Shown one piece after another: positions 1 through 11,132 of a stretch of 64,000 bases of DNA. Position 1 is the first letter of the stretch; each line of letters starts with the position of its first letter. The stretch comes from Liolophura sinensis (Eukaryota; Mollusca; Polyplacophora; Chitonida; Chitonidae). The notes beneath the pieces are model-generated. The model had not been told where the DNA came from and did no database searches. It saw only the letters and a list, made by a program, of their open reading frames with translations. The stretch spans positions 26,757,764-26,821,763 of the forward strand of contig NC_088306.1 of NCBI RefSeq assembly GCF_032854445.1. The letters run 5' to 3'. The position numbers and the translations under genes are program-made.

Positions 1-1869
1 CTGATAACGTATATTATAAGTTTCTGAACCATTTACCAGCTGAGGCACTGAAGACTCTCTTGGACTTGCTTAATAATATTTGGATAACTGGTAATATTCC
101 ACCATCATGGAGGGAGGCGTGTATTATCCCGGTTCCCAAACCGGGGAAGAACCATAATGATCCAAATAATTACCGTCCCATAGCTCTTACCAGCTGTGTC
201 TGTAAGACTATGGAACGGATGATTAATGATAGACTTGTTTGGTTTCTTGAAACCAACAAGTTACTCTCTAACATTCAATGTTACCATGGATCACCTTGTT
301 CGATTTGAAACTTTTATTCGCGATGGCTTCTTCAATAACGAACATGTGGTGTCCATATGTTTTGACCTTGAAAAGGCCTATGACACCACATGGAAATATG
401 GTATTTCAAAAGACCTGGGTCTTAAAGGTCGCTTACCTATATTTATATCGCAATGTTTATCACCAAGGTTTGAGGCTCAGCCTTGGTGCTTTTAGAACCT
501 CACCAGTAGAAAGTTTATACGTGGAGGCAGATGAGCCTTCTTTATACAACCGACGTATAAAACTGAGCCTTCAATATGCTACAAATCTTAAAGCTCATCC
601 AACAAACCCTGCCTACGACTGTGTTTTCAATCCAATATATGTAGACAAAAATACTAAATGTCCTAACAAGATCCCTTCGTTCGGTCTTCGCATACGGGGC
701 CATATTTTGGAAGCTAACATCAAGCTGGAGGATATAGCTCTGGTTACTTTTCCGGAGTCTCCTCCATGGCTACCTCCACAACCTAAACTAATATTTGATC
801 TACGTAAACATAATAAATCAAGTACAAACTCTCTTATAATTCAGCAAAGTTTTGCTGAAATCAAGGCTGATTATATGGATTATAAATTTATATATAAGGA
901 CGGGTCAAAGGATGGGGACAGGGTTGCGGCTGCCGCTGTCTTAAAGCAGCGGGTCACTTCACATCGTCTGGCACCTTCCTCTTCTGTCTTTTATGCAGAG
1001 GCCAGGGCTATACTCCTGGCCTTATCATATGTTTCCTCAGGGCATGCCCAGAGAGTCTGGGCTGTCTTGCCTTTTGGCAATTCAGAATAATAAATTTAAA
1101 AATCCATTGATACTTGAGATCATAGCCAAACATAAAAAACTAATTAAAAGAGGTAAAGATATTATATTCTGTTGGATACCAAGTCACACTGGTATCCATG
1201 GAAACACAGTCGTGAACAGGGAAGCGAAAGCTGCCCTATATAAAGCTGTATCTCGGGTTAAAATCCCTTATACTGACGTGAAGTCTAATATTCTTAAATA
1301 TATTCGTCGCCTTTGGCAGGGTGAATGGGACTTGCAGATCCACAATAAACTGCATGCCACCCATCCTGTCATTGGCTACTATGCAATTTCATCTTAGATG
1401 GGAGCAGTGCTCCCGAGTGTGTTGGATGTAATGCTGAATACGGCATCAAACATATCTTGGTTGACTGTGTAGACTTTGTCCATGTTAGGCAAAGGTTTTA
1501 CCGGATCAACTCTATATATGATTTATTTGACAGCAACGCTGGCGATGTTGTCATAAAATATTTGAAGGCCATTGGCCTATATCATAAAATATAAATTCCA
1601 ATTGTCTGAAATATTTATAGATAAAAGTTATATAAATACAGCTTTCCAGACATACTATTTTTTAATATGCTGGTTTTCGAGTTTTAACTGTTTTGGTTTT
1701 TTTTCTTATCTTATTTTAAACATGTCTGTACTTTTTGTTTGATTTTTGATGTTCATATTGTCATATCGAAAACCTTAACCGTCTCATGTTTTCACCTTGT
1801 TCTCGCCACGATATGGCTGAAATATTGCCGATGTGGCGTTAAGCCATAATCATTCATTCATTCATTCAT
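1..1869 (+). mobile_element. LINE (non-LTR retrotransposon) copy 1, 5' cut by window, internally deleted
   Basis: Coding remnants run from base 3 to 1594. They are followed by an AT-rich 3' untranslated stretch and a terminal motif with GATGTGGCGTTAAGCC and a (CATT)n tail at about 1851-1868. The domain order (reverse transcriptase, RNase H, C-terminal Cys/His motif) fits the RNase-H-bearing LINE groups such as I/Nimb/Jockey-like elements; I cannot assign the clade by eye. A second copy lies at 27792-29440 on the same strand and shares the RT-RNase H linker at high identity. The element continues left of the window, so the 5' end is unseen. No target-site duplication can be checked. Confidence 0.9.
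3..1594 (+). pseudogene. LINE ORF2 remnant: reverse transcriptase + RNase H + CCHC, frameshifted
   Basis: In an intact element this protein would copy element RNA into DNA at a nicked target. Conceptual translation shows RT fingers (IPPSWREACIIPVPKPGK, then NYRPIALTS), and RT motif A (CFDLEKAYDTTW) with its catalytic Asp. It then breaks near base 450 and resumes at HQGLRLSLGAFRTSPVESLY, so roughly 600 bp carrying the rest of the RT, including the YxDD box, is missing. An RNase H domain follows (FIYKDGSKDG, AEARAILLAL, then FCWIPSHTGIHGN). The C-terminal zinc-knuckle-like CVGCNAEYGIKHILVDC ends at a stop at 1592-1594. At least four frame changes are needed (near 285, 450, 1050 and 1393), so the copy is dead. 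The RNase H aspartate region and the SHxGIxGN motif are recognisable. Confidence 0.9.
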
Positions 1870-2001
1870 GAATTCAGAGCTTTTTATGGTCTCCTGTCAG
1901 GAAGTGTCCTGTAAGAAACCACCATCTGGAATCGGCTGCATTGCTCTATGAAAGAAAACTGAACACAAATTTTATATAACATCAGTGAGATGATCAAGAC
2001 C

Positions 2002-3263
2002 AGTCGAGGTGGTAACAAACCGTGGTATGAATGCTGCATGTACATCTAAAAAGCCACCAAGTCCAACAGAATAAGATGGGAATTCACAGGCAGGAAGACT
2101 TTTCCATGTAGGGATGCTGTCAACACCACTTTAGACAAAGATGGCATAAGAGAAACTACTCCCCACTCACATGATAGAAACTGATTTTGCCATGGTGTAG
2201 GCAAGGGGAAAGCACAAATACGTCAGTAGTCAAAGACAGCCAGAGAGAGCATTTCTCACATCTGGGCAATGCAGTTTAAGATGCTCCAGAGCCAGTCAAA
2301 GCCAACCTTGGCAGATTTGAGAGCATGAAGAGAAATGTTTGACGGAACAGGCCCTACTCAAGGAGCGAAACAGTCTACAAGAACCAAGGATACCAGATGA
2401 GTGGACTACAATTGGTGGCGATGACCCTAGGCACTTCTGATTCATAATAGTGGACCCCAGTCTGCACCAACACACAGTTTGATGTTCACGACGAGGCACT
2501 CCGACATCTAGCAAGCTGTGAACACTGGTTTATAGGTGGCAATTTTGCTGTGGCACCTTCACTGTTTAACCTTCACTGTTTAACCAGTTGTATGTGGTAC
2601 GGGAACCATTACGTGACAGTGCTATTTCATGTGTGCATGCCTTACTCCCTAACAACACTCAGACAACCTATGAAGCCATGCTGCAAGCTGTAATTGAATG
2701 ACACAGCGTTACAATCAAGAGACAGCCGTGAAACAGTTCTGTGGTGTGATGGATGTCCTGACTTATTCACCACTGGAAGTCAAGGAATGCAATTTTTGAG
2801 GACTGGGCTTGAACATTTGTTGACCCATTTTGATCAGGCGTACGTGAGTGGAACGTTTGGAAGGATCTCACCAGCAGCAGCCAACAACGCTGTTGTTACC
2901 CCAGTTCGTTTCTGTCGCGTTCCACCAATATTTGCCCCGGCAACGTGGAATGCTCAAAACATTACTTTGACAGATGGGAACAGGACCAATAACTTGTGGG
3001 AATCCTGGAACCTTCAGCTGTCCCATTTGGTGGGTCATAACCATCCTTCACTCTGGCGGCTGCTAGAAAGTCTTAGGAGAGATGTGGCCATGGCTTCTAC
3101 GACCCACCTTCAAGATGTCATGGGTCAGGTTCAGAAAAAGCGTGTTTAACAGGCCATAAGACAGCTACAAGAGAGATTGTTGGTGATCTGTTCTGACCAC
3201 AGGGATGGTAGACGGACAGTGAAGGAAACACTAAGAGCAAGGGGTCATTGCAACAGACAGTAA
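2002..3263 (+). pseudogene. FLYWCH zinc finger / MULE-type transposase gene, decayed
   Basis: A FLYWCH-like N-terminus starts about 2002 (SRGGNKPWYECCMYI). Its CxxxxxxHxH half survives (FPCRD ... TTPHSHD), but the first zinc Cys expected after Trp is Phe (RWEF), and a stop interrupts it. A MULE-type transposase region follows: IPDEWTTIGGDDPRHF at 2390, FDVHDEALRHLASCEHWF at 2478, QLYVVREPLRDSAISCVHAL at 2585. It then jumps to FDQAYVSGTFGR and the conserved tail with RTNNLWESWN and LVGHNHPSLWRLLESL at 2694-3149. A nonsense codon at 3147-3149 splits off the last ~37 codons, which end at a stop at 3261-3263. About 100 residues of the DDE core are missing, several frames are used, and a 14-bp direct duplication sits near 2560-2587. 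An AATAAA lies at 3341. In the family, FLYWCH plus MULE proteins are transposases or domesticated relatives; this copy cannot make a protein. Confidence 0.85.
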
Positions 3264-4534
3264 CACATGAACTATGTATTGTAATGTATTTCACTGAGAA
3301 ATTGAGAAACAGTACTTATTCTCAGCCTGTTATTGGAAATAATAAAACATTCATTTATCATGAATAAGCTTTGCGTTTATTTTGTCAACTGTTCTTTTCC
3401 TATATAAGGCCGAATGATTGTCTTACAAAGTGTTGATTTAAATGAAATGAACGCCACAAATGGAAAAAACTACTGCAAGTTTCATCCTGACAAGACTTTA
3501 AAAATTATCAAAACTGTACGCTTATGATTTTCACTGCCGTATGACACACAGTCACCGTTAATCTTTTAAGCAGCCATTCCTTGCTAGGCCTCTTTTAGCC
3601 GAAGCTGGCGTAAGAGCCCAAAGGCGAAGACGCGGAAAACTTCAGCGTCGAGGTATCCTGGCAATCACGTGCGAATAAGTCTTTCATTTTATTACAGCCT
3701 TCAATAGACTTTCATTTTCACATCACTCAGTTGAAAATATGTTGATGTTTTTGAATGAAAAGTTTTACTAGATATTTTACACAGTATTTATTAGTCACTA
3801 GCGAACTGTTCTTTTTATTTATTTATTTGTTAAGGTAAAGACTAGCCTACACACCGTAACTTACATAAGATAAGGCCTATACAGGAATCTCAACTCATCG
3901 ACGGCTGTAGGCCCAAAAAAGTAATTGTTTACTTACTTTTTTTTGTCGTGTTGTCAATGACCTTACATTTCATTAGCCTTTGTTTTTTCAACTACATCAC
4001 AACTACATCGTTCATAAGATGAGTAACCAGTTATCTGAAAGAGGTGGAGATATGAGTATATGCAGGCCTACAAGAAATAATGCATGGTGCAGCAAGTGAA
4101 GTGTAAATAACATCTCATAATATATTTCAGGCATGAGCTGAAATGCGGTTCATAAAAGAGATTTTTTGAATGGCTTTCCTACATCTATAAGCCAATCAGA
4201 ATATGTTGAAGTTTTGCCTTGTTTCTGTATTGAACACTTAGATTACAGCTGGTTTTCATAATAAAATACTGACTGAATTTTTGATATAATTTCAGACAAA
4301 TGTCCTGGTTTCCTTCTGTCACAATGCTGACCATTCGATATGGCGTAAAACTGCAATGAAATAAATAAATCAGATACATCGGTTACATAATCTATAACAG
4401 GATAAATAATATACATGTATTTCATTTTTATTACAAACTGGTTTTCACCCCTACTTCCTGTTTTTTTTATGTTTTTTTGTTTAATTTTATGAGCTGTATA
4501 CATTACAGATTTGAAATCAATTAACAGCTAATTA
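3264..4534. other. Unassigned AT-rich stretch
   Basis: There is no frame with protein-like content. It holds an AATAAA at 3341-3346 just after the transposase pseudogene, which could be that gene's old polyadenylation signal, and short T-rich runs. I see no tandem repeat and no recognisable element. Confidence 0.5.
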
Positions 4535-4546
4535 TATATTACAATT

Positions 4547-4804
4547 TTTTTTTCATTGGTGTTTTACGCCGTACTCAAGAATATTTCACTTATACAACGG
4601 CGGCCAGCATTATGGTGGGCGGAAACCGGGCAGAACCCGGGGGAAACCCACGACCATCCGCAGGTAGCTGACAGACCTTCCCACATACGGCCGGAGAGAG
4701 AGCCAGCATGAGCTGGAGTTGAACTCACAGCGACTGCATTGGTGAGAGACTCCTGGGCCATTACGCTGCGCTAGCGCGCTAACCAACTGAGCCACGGAGG
4801 CCCC
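4547..4804 (-). mobile_element. SINE1 full-length copy with 12-bp target-site duplication
   Basis: On the minus strand the element begins GGGGCCTCCGTGGCTCAG, giving a tRNA-like A box (TGGCTCAGTTGGTTAG) and a B-box-like GAGTTCAACTCC. A conserved body follows, and it ends in GAGTACGGCGTAAAACACC plus an A-rich tail, seen here as a T run. Flanking copies of TATATTACAATT at 4535-4546 and 4805-4816 are identical over 12 bp, which marks both ends and shows LINE-type integration. The tail is short (about 9 A plus TG) rather than the (AAAT)n of other copies. Antisense open frames over it are SINE shadows. Confidence 0.95.
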
Positions 4805-4816
4805 TATATTACAATT

Positions 4817-6762
4817 AGTTAAAACTTTATTAACAAAAACTTTTTGAAATGTATGTGTGAATCTTCTGTTTATGCCCCATGGCCAGCATAGTCAAGAGGT
4901 TGTAGGGTTCTCGCTGTAAGCTCTTGTTAAATGCATATGTTTTGCGCATAGAACGAGTGCATGTGCAATGTTTTGTTGAAGTCTTTTTTAACTAAAGGAG
5001 CAATTGTGTTTCGTACATAAAAATTGCTCATTTACATGTAGATGGTGTCTGTCAATTTTATGGGTAATTGAAACCAGATACAGAACCTGGAGAAAACCAT
5101 TCATCATACCCCCCAGATAGTCTGTCTGTCACTTTGTATTGTGAATTACACCTTTAAAACAGTTAACCTACCAATCCAGTCTGTGAGAAAGTCTTCCATA
5201 CGTTTTACACCACATTCTTCTATTTTATTCAAAGTTCTCGTACGCTCTCTGTACCTACAAAATGAATGCTAACGTAATAAATAAGGTTATCACAGTTTCC
5301 TGTTGGAGCTAAAAACATTGACACTAATCACGGCTGTATAAGGCTATATAAGCCAAGAAAGAGTTTCAGCCACACCAGATTAAGATATAAAACCATCCAG
5401 ATTGATCTATAGGAGGTATAGCTTAATACGGGTGTTATCGGTATGAGATCAAAGCCTCAAACCAAAACAATGTTTTCACTAGGTTTACATCATACACACC
5501 ATACTTTTACTACAAACCTAGCATCACATTTCAGTGACTTGTTTTCCTCTCTAACCCTATGTGGGAAGGTCTGCCAGTACTTTAGAACGGCCTATAAACT
5601 ATTTTTCGCTTAATTTCACATTTCCATGTTTTCGGTTTTTGTCTGTTGTTAGGCTAAACACAAACTAAGCTGTAATTTCTACAGGATGCAGTGATACATT
5701 TTTACTTTTTCTTTACATGTACAGTGCTGCCCGATCCTAACGATATGCTGTAAGCGCATCATCAGCCTGGATTTGCGGCGGATCCTACGCGGGTCATACC
5801 GTCATCATGGACGGCCCATCCGCGGATGTTGGGTTCATCCTGAACGCATCTTATCTAGATCAGCCGGCACTTGCTATCTCGTTTCAACCATTTTACGGCA
5901 CTTTAGTCTTTGCCCACACGCCAGCTGTAAACATGACACGATATATCTTAAGTTTGTACACCTGGTAAGGCAGACGTGTTGACCAGAAAAGTATTAGTGA
6001 ACGGTCTTTCATTTGCCTAACTCTTACTCTTTCAGGCCACTAAAACGGGAAGCTAGATCAGTGCATAAGTTCCTCCAACTTCTCAACGAAGTCTGTTAAT
6101 TTCAGTGGAAATGTAAAATCGTAACAACATTCCCGGACAACCGGAGGTGATGTTATTTCTCGCTAAAAGCTATACTCATATTATGAATTGACCATTCGTG
6201 GTGCCTTTAGTATCTTTTATAAATCCTGTCATAACTATACACTATATTCAGCACTTAAACTGATTTTCTTAGAAAATTTTGCTTGGAAGGAAAACGTGTA
6301 CTGTACACGTTGGTTATGGTTTTGCATTTTTCGAATAAATTGCGAAAACAGTAAAAACTAGATTTGCGTATTACATGACTGTGCGAATAAGTAACCACTC
6401 CAGAGTAGTTTTTTCTATTCCGAGAGAAAAAACAAGATTGGTGCCGAACGAGGCGGCATCTGTTGTTAGTTAGATGAGTTTATGTGTGAATATTAGTGTA
6501 TGTGGTAAAACCCTACGCGGATGATAGTCGAATCTCACGCCCATCACTCTCCCATGGTACACTCGTCTTGACTGTATGATCGGCGTATTATGTGAACATC
6601 TTTATGCGATATTACACCCTTCCTACCCGGATCTTCCGACCAACATCCGTGCCAAATATATCGTTAGCATCGAGTTGTACTGATCACCGTGAACAACAAA
6701 TTGTGGGATTTTTCGTTATTTTCATTTTGCCCTTGGTGTAGGAAAAAAAATACAAACGACTA
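4817..6762. other. Unassigned stretch with two degraded SINE1 scraps
   Basis: About 5063-5150 resembles the minus-strand SINE1 body (GAAACCAGATACAGAACC where the consensus has GAAACCGGGCAGAGCCC). About 5560-5585 keeps the SINE1 phrase TGTGGGAAGGTCTGCCAG. The rest shows no gene, no repeat I recognise and no long frame with protein-like content. Confidence 0.4.
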
Positions 6763-6960
6763 CAACATGCACAGACAGTACAACAGAGCAGTAACGACAG
6801 TGTGACAGCAACATGCAGAGACAGTACAACAGAGCAGTAACGACAGTGTGATAGCAACATGCAGAGACAATACAACAGAGCTGTAACTATAGTGTGATGC
6901 CAAATGGTCGCACCCAATTCCGGTGAAATGCGACCACTTGTCAAATTACGTCGTTATAGT
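6763..6960 (+). repeat. 46-bp minisatellite (3 units) embedded in a Z-repeat fragment
   Basis: Three near-identical 46-bp units begin CAACATGCAVAGACA and contain CAGAGCAGTAACGACAGTGT (6763-6900). The same phrase occurs once, not tandemly, in other Z-repeat copies (about 15700 and 19085). After the third unit the sequence continues as the normal Z element (CCAAATGGTCGC, then GGTGAAATGCGACC). The array is therefore a local expansion of part of a Z copy. Confidence 0.85.
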
Positions 6961-7180
6961 TGCATGGAAATTGTTATTCCCCAAACTGGTTGAAAATTCC
7001 AAACACGGACTTCAGCCTAGGAATAATACATTGCATTTATTTTGGTGGTGGTTTTGGGGAGGGGGCGTCACCAAAAGTCTGGAGTGTTGTATCTGTACAT
7101 TCACTTGCCTAATGGTGATTATGTCTAAAACCATTAAGCCGTTGTCATTGCATTTCACATTTAGTCAATACATCCTTCCA

Positions 7181-7655
7181 GATTTACACATTTTGTAGAC
7201 CCAAATTCTCAGTTCACGCTTCTATTTCCGAGGTATAGATTTATACAAGGGATTAGTCCTGATTGCTTTCACGTCTGTTGTGATCCCAGAATAAATACCT
7301 ATGAGACTAGATGTTTGTCCGTAGCCAGAGCTGGATAAATCGATACCTTATTGTTTCAGATTACTTTTATGTGATCACTACCGAGGAATCAATGTGTACT
7401 GTGGACATCTTGAGGTAGAGTCTGCAATAGGCTGTGACCCGAATGCAAGCTTGACAAATTGCTTCGTAAGTTTATTCTGGCGCGGCTTGGTACTTATAGC
7501 GGAGATTAGAAACAAAAGAACTGCGGAAGGGCTGGAAATGAAACTGTCCAATTTGCAGACGAAATATATTATCGTATTTAGGGGTAACATGGTGTAGTCT
7601 CCTTTTCCAGCTCACTTCACATGACATTGCAGTCATTTCTTTAGACGAGAAAATG
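7181..7655 (+). repeat. Z repeat copy A
   Basis: It shares an ordered series of phrases with copies B-F: CCTTATTGTTTCAG, GATCACTACCGAG, GCAATAGGCTGTGACC, GCAAGCTTGACAAATTGCT, a GCGGYYTGGTACTTATAGC-like phrase, and GAAATATATTATCG near the end. It aligns with copy C for a further ~120 bp upstream (GATTTACACATTTTGTAGAC). About 60 bp present in the other copies (the ACAGTAGATTTGCGTTTTCC part) is missing. Frames differ among copies, so I treat it as noncoding. Edges were set by eye. Confidence 0.7.
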
Positions 7656-8242
7656 AGAATATTGGGAACATGAGAAACAACAGATCAGTAACGGCTTTAG
7701 ATTCGTGCAACGCAGAGGAATAAGAAAATGCAACTGAGAAAAAACCCTGTTGAAATTCCTTCCCGGATTATTTGATGAACTGATTAAATGAGTTCTGAAA
7801 TTTCATTGTATTTGTAAATCCTTCTCTAGATAAAAGTGCTCCGGAAAAGTTTAGCGCCAGTCATCGCGTTAATTCATAGGGAAACTTTCTCGCAGCATAG
7901 ACAGGAAAACCAAATGCAAGTCCTGACCTTTGACCCGATAATCTTGGAAGAGAACGTCTTACGCTTTTCGGATACTGCTTTTATTCATTCGCCTTTAACA
8001 TTTCTTGGGTCTTTCCATTATTATTGAAAACTGACGACTGATTCTCTTTCCGTGAGTCCATGCCACTTTCGTGCTTAATGGAACCACTTACTTCTTCGTT
8101 TATGTTGAACGTTGGTTTCGGAAATGGTCTTACAATTCCGCACCAGAACGTCTATCTTGGTTGATGGATGGCATACGAGCGTCTGCTTTGACGCCTAGAT
8201 AAGGTTTTAACTCCCTGCCAGCAAACTAGAATGATTAATCAA

Positions 8243-9060
8243 GTTGACACCTTATTCATTTAGATTGTTCTTGTGGGATTATTAACGAAAGTGTGTATTT
8301 ATCAAAAGGAATCGACGCGGACTAGTGTCTTAGGGTAGTCATCAATAGGATTTGATCTAAACGCAAGCTAGACAGATTGCTGCTGAGCCCCATCTTGATA
8401 CATAACAGGAGATTTAAAGCCCAGACAGTAGATTTGCGTTTTCCAGTTCACAATACCTGAAATCCCATCCTGGGATCTTGACACATGACCACACGGTAAA
8501 CAGCTGGAAAGTAACTGTCAAATTTCCAGACGAAATATGTCGCATTAGAGGATGTCGCGGTTGTAACAGATTTCGTTACAGCTCAGTTCAGATGTCATGC
8601 CAGTTATTTCCTAGGAGGCAAAGAAAACGGCCATGTATAAAGACTGACTTATCCCAGAGTACACGCAACTGGGTATATCTGATTAACATCACGCCTGAGG
8701 GAATTTGTCCGCACGTTCGATTCACGAGAAATCGCAATTTAATTAAAAACGTAGAGAATAGCGAATAAAAACCAGAGTAGCAATTTACCTCAGTCAGAGT
8801 TTTATTCTAAAACGCATAAATGGTAGCAATATCCACACAAAATTAGGTAAAAAAAACGCAGTTATGCTAATTACAGTTTATTAGACTTCACAGATCTAGA
8901 CAGGTTCAGTGAAGTATGGCACAGATTAATGAGAATTAAATTAAGCCGTTCATATTTCTTCAACGCACGTTCTGAGACTAGTAAATTAGTTTCCTGGGTG
9001 TTTCAAGGATCCTAGGTACGAAAGGTACTTGGTGACCTTCAGAGAAAATGTGTTATTGTT
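8243..9060 (+). repeat. Z repeat copy B (parts 1, 2 and 3)
   Basis: Part 1 carries ACACCTTATTCATTTAGATT, GGAATCGACGCGGAC, AACGCAAGCTAGACAGATTG, ACAGTAGATTTGCGTTTTCC and GGGATCTTGACACATGACC. It then joins part 2 (AACCAGAGTAGCAATTTACC, CAGTCAGAGTTTTATTCTAA) and part 3 (TTTATTAGACTTCACAGATC). The same order in copy F shows that these parts belong to one element of roughly 700-800 bp. No terminal repeats or coding potential were recognised. Confidence 0.7.
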
Positions 9061-10189
9061 CTGCGGACAGAGCCCCTAGTAATACAAAATTTGTCTGAAT
9101 TATTATTATGACGTTTTGTGGAGGAGCTTTATATAACTGCAACATTGAAATATTCTAAAACGGCCTATACACTGGAGGAGCTATTTTTAAAAAAATCAGG
9201 CGTTTTTCGAACAGAGGAATATATCTGTACCTTCCCGTCACACCGACATACCAAAACTTTACTGGACTCCAAAAATGCATAAATCCCCATACATTGTGGC
9301 AACTTAGATAAAAGATACAGGACGATGCATGATTCAATATTTCTGTTTATTTAAACCATTTTTAAAAAAAAATGAAATTGTACAACATGGAGTACACATA
9401 CAGGAGACAATGTTTTTAGAGTAAAATGAAATATCGCACAGTGGACAGAGCCGTAACAACATGCTTAATGAACAGATCTGTTATACTAAAACTAAGTACA
9501 CACAGTGGGGGCACAACACAGGTGTAAACAGATGAATAATTAGCAAAGCAAATGAGTGGTAAAGTACAAGTACACAGTAGGTGGATGTAAGGTATAAAAG
9601 ACAACTGGATACCTACTAGGCTGTGAAAACACGGAATTAAAAGTGCAGGATACATTGTCAGGAGATGAATTAAGCAGAAAAAAGGTGTTTGTTTGTTATT
9701 TTTTTTTTGACATTTCACAGCCAAGTAGATATAAACTGTCTTTATACCTTACTCTTCTTTGTCTTTACATTAAAATTGCCTGCTTTTACAAAGTGACTAG
9801 TTATGGTATGCTTATGTGTGGGGGGAGTAGTGGTGTTTCGGAAAGGAAATGATAATAGCGAAAAGAACACTTCCTCTGTGAAATTAGGGTTTGATCAGTA
9901 AAATTTACAGTAAAACTTCCTTTACACATATATACTTGAAAAATGTGATATGCCTGCAGTTTGAAGACAAGGCGACAAAATTGTCTTTCCTAATCACAAA
10001 ATTATGACTTGTCAAAATGTTATATTGCAAATGTGCATGTAGTTAATGAAAATATGAAAATGTGACAAATAGGCTTTTGATATAGAAACATATCACAGTG
10101 CAAGATTACCCAGGTAAGTAGTCCTTCATTTCAAAAGTTAACTGTACAGTCGTTAATACAGAACATGGTCAATGAAAATGAATATATAT

Positions 10190-10192
<3 letters not shown>
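9061..10192. other. Unassigned AT-rich stretch
   Basis: I see no gene, recognisable element or tandem repeat. A 102-codon minus-strand frame at 9416-9724 has no conserved motif, lies in low-complexity sequence and is not called. Confidence 0.4.

Positions 10193-10260
<68 letters not shown>
10193..10260. repeat. (TA)n microsatellite
   Basis: An uninterrupted TA dinucleotide run of about 34 units. Similar tracts occur at 50953, 60521 and 62618. Confidence 0.98.
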
Positions 10261-10261
<1 letters not shown>

Positions 10262-10437
10262 TTTCAGTGGACGTGATACTTATTTTTTTATTTTCAATTA
10301 GTGCAGCTATCAACGTATTGGACCTATACTGCAGATGAATTATTTTTAGCAAAATCGTATTGAACCTTAATTTATCAAAGGGGCTCTCCTAAGGCAACAT
10401 TGTACACTATTTGATCAAAAGAATATTTTTCCACGGC

Positions 10438-10535
10438 ACGATGGCTAAAACGTCTGCCTAACGCCAACCAGACAAGGGGTCCCAATGAAGGTCGAATCTA
10501 GAGCAATATCGGGCTTATCTGAGAAAGGGATGGAA
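10438..10535 (+). mobile_element. Possible degraded tRNA-headed SINE fragment
   Basis: The phrase CGATGGCTAAAACGTCTGCC followed about 35 bp later by AAGGTCGAATCTAGAGC resembles A and B boxes of a tRNA-derived SINE (compare SINE3 at 63228). It is heavily diverged, and no tail or duplication was found. Confidence 0.3.
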
Positions 10536-11132
10536 AAGAGATAGAATGAGACGTGCAGATACACAGAAGACGCAAAAACGGTGCAAAATGCAGAATGGAG
10601 AACGTGAGAAAAGCCCACATTTACAACTTTTCACACTCTATACAATCATATCAACACAACCGAAATATTACAACACAAAATGCTAAGAATATCATGTTGT
10701 TGCTGATGTTTGAATTTCCGTTTGTCATTAATTTCACGGCAACTGTCATAAATCAAACTGGATAGATGCTGAGCATTTTTGGGAGTGATCAGCGTTCGGA
10801 TGTGTATTCAGGATAGATTTGCAATTATTCTTCACTATTCCAAGATAGGACACAAATAGATAGTTGTCTTTTACCTTGTTATATAGCCCATAACACAACA
10901 TCCTTTGTTGTAATTGATTATACGTTCGAATGGTGTCGTGAGGTGTTTGCGGAATTTGTAAATTCAACTTTCATGCTGGTCTAAAGCACCCGAAGTGCCT
11001 TTTGATACGATTAGTGCGTAAGTAGAGTACACCTGCCCTTTTTCACCAACATTCGCTTGGTACACACACACACATGTTTGAATTCAGGAAGCCGGTACCT
11101 TTGTGCTCCATATTAAGTGAACAGTTGCTCAT

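Noticed and set aside
2296-2514. 72-codon minus-strand frame
   Set aside because: It is antisense to the MULE-type transposase pseudogene, which explains the sequence.
10131-10352. Tyr/Ile repeat protein on the minus strand
   Set aside because: It is a translation of the (TA)n tract. The same holds for 50772-51008 and 62566-62823.
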